The notes under the pieces: model-generated
Database searches by the model: none
What the model saw: the letters and a program-made list of their open reading frames with translations, nothing else
Told to the model about the DNA's origin: nothing
Assembly: GCA_013152795.1 (NCBI GenBank)
Contig: JAADFS010000044.1
Location: forward strand, 1 to 8,031
From: Deferribacteres bacterium
Lineage (GTDB): Bacteria > Nitrospirota > Thermodesulfovibrionia > UBA6902
DNA: 8,031 nt
Direction of reading: 5' to 3'
Part shown: positions 5,956-8,031 of the stretch, in pieces
How positions within the stretch are numbered: the first letter of the stretch is position 1
Layout of the letters: each line of letters starts with the position of its first letter
Program-made: the position numbers and the translations under genes

Positions 5956-6936
5956 ATGAAAAATATAGCGATAACCATGGGAGACCCCGGGGGTATCGGC
6001 CCTGAGGTTACAGCAAAGGCCCTTGCCTGTGCGGGGATGAGGGATTGCTGCAGGCCCCTGGTTATCGGCAGTGCCGGAGTCATGGAGGAGGCCGTCAGGC
6101 TTGCGGGGCTTAAGCTGCAGGTGAGGCCGGTCGGCGGGCCGGCGGACCCGCCGGCCGGAGCAGGAGTTGTTGAAGTGCTTGATATGAGGGGACGTTTGTC
6201 TTCCCGCAGGGGCGTTCCCTCGGCAGGCTCGGGCAGGGCTGCGGTAAAGTACATAAAAAAGGCCGCTGCCCTTGCACTGAAAAAACAGGTACACGCGATC
6301 GTAACAGCCCCGGTATCAAAGGAGTCCCTGCGCATGGCGGGATACAAATGGCCCGGGCATACCGAATTGCTGGCAGAGCTTACAAACACGGAAGACTTTG
6401 CGATGATGTTTGTAAGCAAGAGGCTGAAGGTGATTCTCTGTACGATACATGTGCCCCTTAAGGATGTGCCCGGGATGATAAACAGGAGGCTCGTTTACAG
6501 GACCATCAGGCTTGCAGATACCGGCGCCCGGATGCTCGGCGTTGAAAATCGCCGGATCGCTGTTTCGGGGCTTAATCCCCACGCCGGCGAATCAGGGATC
6601 ATGGGCAGGGAGGAGGACGCCTCGATTGCGCCAGCGGTTGAAAAGGCCCGGAAAGACGGCCTGGAGGTTTCAGGCCCGTATCCGCCGGATGTGGTCTTTC
6701 ACAGGGCGTACAAAGGGGATTTTGATATAATTGTATGCATGTATCACGACCAAGGCCTGATACCATTTAAAATGCTCTATTTTGATTCAGGAGTGAATGT
6801 TACGGTGGGGCTGCCCATAATCAGGACTTCACCTGACCACGGCACGGCATTCGACATTGCGTGGAAGAATGCGGCAAACCCTTCGAGTATGACAGAGGCC
6901 GTTAAACTGGCTTGCCGGTTGAGGAGTTTGAAATAA
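5956..6936 (+). CDS. pdxA: 4-hydroxythreonine-4-phosphate dehydrogenase
   Basis: PdxA is a cytoplasmic homodimer of the DXP-dependent pyridoxal phosphate pathway. It oxidises 4-phosphooxy-L-threonine with NAD(P)+; the product decarboxylates to 3-amino-2-oxopropyl phosphate, the partner of DXP in the PdxJ reaction. At 326 residues it matches the usual length (about 330). Visible signatures are the N-terminal ITMGDPGGIGPEV, PGHTE (H135, T136, substrate phosphate), and metal ligands H165 (TIHVPLKDVP), H209 (GLNPHAGESG) and H264 (MYHDQGLIPFK). The C-terminal GLPIIRTSPDHGTAFDIA is also present. All key residues are intact. The ATG at 5956 gives the standard family N-terminus; its ribosome site is poor (AAAGGGG about 13 bases away). 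The stop TAA shares a base with the ATG of rdgB. It is the first gene of a four-gene or longer operon. Confidence 0.97.
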   Translation: MKNIAITMGDPGGIGPEVTAKALACAGMRDCCRPLVIGSAGVMEEAVRLAGLKLQVRPVGGPADPPAGAGVVEVLDMRGRLSSRRGVPSAGSGRAAVKYIKKAAALALKKQVHAIVTAPVSKESLRMAGYKWPGHTELLAELTNTEDFAMMFVSKRLKVILCTIHVPLKDVPGMINRRLVYRTIRLADTGARMLGVENRRIAVSGLNPHAGESGIMGREEDASIAPAVEKARKDGLEVSGPYPPDVVFHRAYKGDFDIIVCMYHDQGLIPFKMLYFDSGVNVTVGLPIIRTSPDHGTAFDIAWKNAANPSSMTEAVKLACRLRSLK

Positions 6937-7559
6937 TGGAGATTGTCCTTGCTACAAAAAACAGGAAGAAGATCGAGGAGATAAAAAAGATTTGTGATAC
7001 AATAGGTACGGATTTTAAAATATACACGCTCGATGATTTTCCGCAGTATCAGGATATCGAGGAGGACGGCGATACGTTTGAGGCGAATGCCGTTAAAAAG
7101 GCCGTTTATATTTCAAAACGTACGGGCATGACGGCCCTTGCCGATGACTCGGGGCTTGAGGTGGATGCGCTCAACGGCGCTCCGGGGGTCTTCTCCGCGC
7201 GTTATGCGGGAGAGTCCGCTGATGACAGGGCGAATCTTGAGAAACTCCTCAGAGAGATGAAGAATATTCCGCCTGAGAAAAGGAGGGCACGGTTTGTATG
7301 CTGTATTGCAATGGCCTCCGGAGATGAGGTCAGGACGTTTCACGGATACGTGGAAGGCGTAATCGGCACTGAGCCCAGGGGAGAGAACGGTTTCGGATAT
7401 GACCCGGTCTTTTATCCGGAAGGCCATGACAGGACCTTTGCGGAGATGAGCGACAGTGAGAAAAACGCCCTGAGCCACAGGGGCGCGGCATTGAGGGAAT
7501 TGCAGAAATATCTGCTGGAAAAAACGGATACATCAGGGGACATCGGAGACAACAGTTGA
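6936..7559 (+). CDS. rdgB: XTP/dITP pyrophosphatase (RdgB/HAM1 family)
   Basis: This house-cleaning nucleotidase hydrolyses the non-canonical purine triphosphates XTP, ITP and dITP to monophosphate and pyrophosphate, keeping deaminated purines out of nucleic acids. The 207 residues contain the family signatures: N-terminal VLATKNRKKIEEI (triphosphate-contacting), ADDSGLEVDALNGAPGVFSA with D71 as probable general base, GFGYDPVF, and KNALSHRGAAL near the end. The start at 6936 is chosen over an upstream in-frame TTG (6912) because the family begins directly with this beta-strand, GAGGAG lies 9 bases upstream, and the ATG overlaps the pdxA stop as TAATG, implying translational coupling. The C-terminal tail of about ten hydrophilic residues is unremarkable. 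Confidence 0.95.
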   Translation: MEIVLATKNRKKIEEIKKICDTIGTDFKIYTLDDFPQYQDIEEDGDTFEANAVKKAVYISKRTGMTALADDSGLEVDALNGAPGVFSARYAGESADDRANLEKLLREMKNIPPEKRRARFVCCIAMASGDEVRTFHGYVEGVIGTEPRGENGFGYDPVFYPEGHDRTFAEMSDSEKNALSHRGAALRELQKYLLEKTDTSGDIGDNS

Positions 7560-7596
7560 TTGTCGAAATTTTTCTGTGTTCTATGGAGGATGCTAA

Positions 7597-7932
7597 ATGG
7601 ATCTTGATGTCAGCATTAACAAGGAATCGTTGAGTATCAACATTGAAAACCCGCACCGGTTTGACGTTGCGCAGGTAACAGGGAGTATAATTGATTTCGG
7701 AAAGAAGTTCGGAGTTGACCTGACACCGCTGGAGATAGACCGGCTTATTCCGAGAATGGTCAGGGGGGTTGCAGGCTGTGAGGGAGGATGTCCTGCTGAC
7801 GCCAAGAGCCTTGTAAGGGAAGGTTTTGGAGACTTTGATATTGCATACGTGGAGGGCGGCATACTGACTGCCAGGCAAAGCCTGGGCAACGGCACCACTC
7901 TTGAGGTGAAGCTGTTTCCGGATTTTGAATAG
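7597..7932 (+). CDS. small protein of unknown function with a Cys-x3-Cys motif
   Basis: This is a soluble protein of 111 residues with no signal peptide or membrane helix. I do not recognise a named family. The most conserved-looking part is GVAGCEGGCPADAKSLV, with C61 and C65 followed by proline; this could bind metal or be redox active, but only two cysteines exist. The C-terminal half ends in AYVEGGILTAR and LEVKLFPDFE, which read as beta-strands. It has an excellent GGAGGA ribosome site six bases before the ATG and lies 37 bases after rdgB. The next gene begins one base after its stop, so it is a real operon member. Coding is well supported; function is open. Confidence 0.85.
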   Translation: MDLDVSINKESLSINIENPHRFDVAQVTGSIIDFGKKFGVDLTPLEIDRLIPRMVRGVAGCEGGCPADAKSLVREGFGDFDIAYVEGGILTARQSLGNGTTLEVKLFPDFE

Positions 7933-7933
7933 A

Positions 7934-8031
7934 ATGAAAATAAAGAATGCCCGGGGGGCTGAAAGGCCTGACATCGGAGAGTTGACCATTGCGGTCTGTA
8001 TGGGGCCGGCCGGTATGGCTGAAGGCGGCGG
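7934..8031 (+). CDS. 5' end of a probable GNAT-family N-acetyltransferase gene (partial)
   Basis: An ATG two bases after the stop of the preceding gene opens a frame that runs off the window edge (32 full codons). It begins MKIKNARGAERPDIGELTIA. The pattern of a short basic beta-strand, an acidic/proline stretch and then a helix resembles the first strand and helix of GNAT acetyltransferases (typical start MKIRxAxxxDxxxIxxL). The acetyl-CoA binding motif would lie outside the window, so the family call is tentative. There is no strong ribosome site; translation is probably coupled to the upstream gene. Confidence 0.5.
   Translation, partial: MKIKNARGAERPDIGELTIAVCMGPAGMAEGG

Noticed and set aside
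5934..6419. 161-codon minus-strand frame opposite pdxA
   Set aside because: It is the Ala/Ser/Pro-rich antisense shadow of a firmly identified gene and ends inside the pdxA leader.
6912..6935. TTG start at 6912 for rdgB
   Set aside because: It would overlap pdxA by 25 bases and add eight residues absent from the family; ATG 6936 has GAGGAG at proper spacing and a TAATG junction.
7330..7989. 219-codon minus-strand frame across rdgB and the small Cys protein
   Set aside because: It runs antisense to three tightly packed plus-strand genes with good start signals and family matches; its translation is low-complexity, Cys/Ser/Arg-rich and unlike a real protein.

Overview
The window looks like ordinary chromosomal sequence from a moderately GC-rich, Gram-negative-type bacterium. 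A CFI-box C-terminal anchor on a secreted protease, REP-like CCCTAACCC repeats, heptanucleotide arrays and the gene mix suggest Nitrospirota or a deltaproteobacterial-type lineage. That assignment is inference; there is no rRNA or marker gene to settle it. No phage, transposase, CRISPR, tRNA or rRNA is visible.

Layout. (1) Positions 1-2882, plus strand, are the end of a tightly packed operon. It holds the tail of an unidentified gene (stop at 97), a small exported or lipid-anchored protein (94-510) and a large secreted M6 (immune inhibitor A-like) metallopeptidase (507-2882). Each junction is a 4-base stop/start overlap. The peptidase carries an HYDIN/ASH-like Ig-fold domain, a nine-glycine spacer and a CFI-box membrane-anchor tail. 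(2) Positions 2910-3617, minus strand, encode a seven-helix lycopene-cyclase-domain protein convergent with the peptidase. (3) Positions 3618-3899 are non-coding. They hold an extended -10 promoter, a heptanucleotide repeat array and a REP-like hairpin, all in the presumed leader of the cyclase-like gene, plus a weak terminator candidate for the gene that follows. (4) Positions 3900-5663, minus strand, encode an M48 (HtpX-like) membrane metallopeptidase with an extra C-terminal OB-like domain. (5) Positions 5664-5955 form a divergent intergenic region with a promoter for each side, leader hairpins and a second heptanucleotide array. (6) Positions 5956-8031, plus strand, are a compact operon: pdxA (vitamin B6 synthesis), rdgB (house-cleaning XTP/dITP pyrophosphatase), a small unrecognised protein with a conserved-looking Cys-x3-Cys motif, and the first 32 codons of a probable GNAT acetyltransferase cut by the window edge.

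How the genes relate. The left operon is cell-surface or secretory; the overlaps suggest co-translation of the small exported protein and the peptidase. The M48 enzyme is probably an inner-membrane quality-control protease with its own promoter. The right operon is housekeeping metabolism. The most interesting non-gene signal is a 7-bp-period repeat family (core GTTCNNN) that occurs twice. Both copies lie between a predicted promoter and the start codon, and both have the same orientation relative to the gene they precede.
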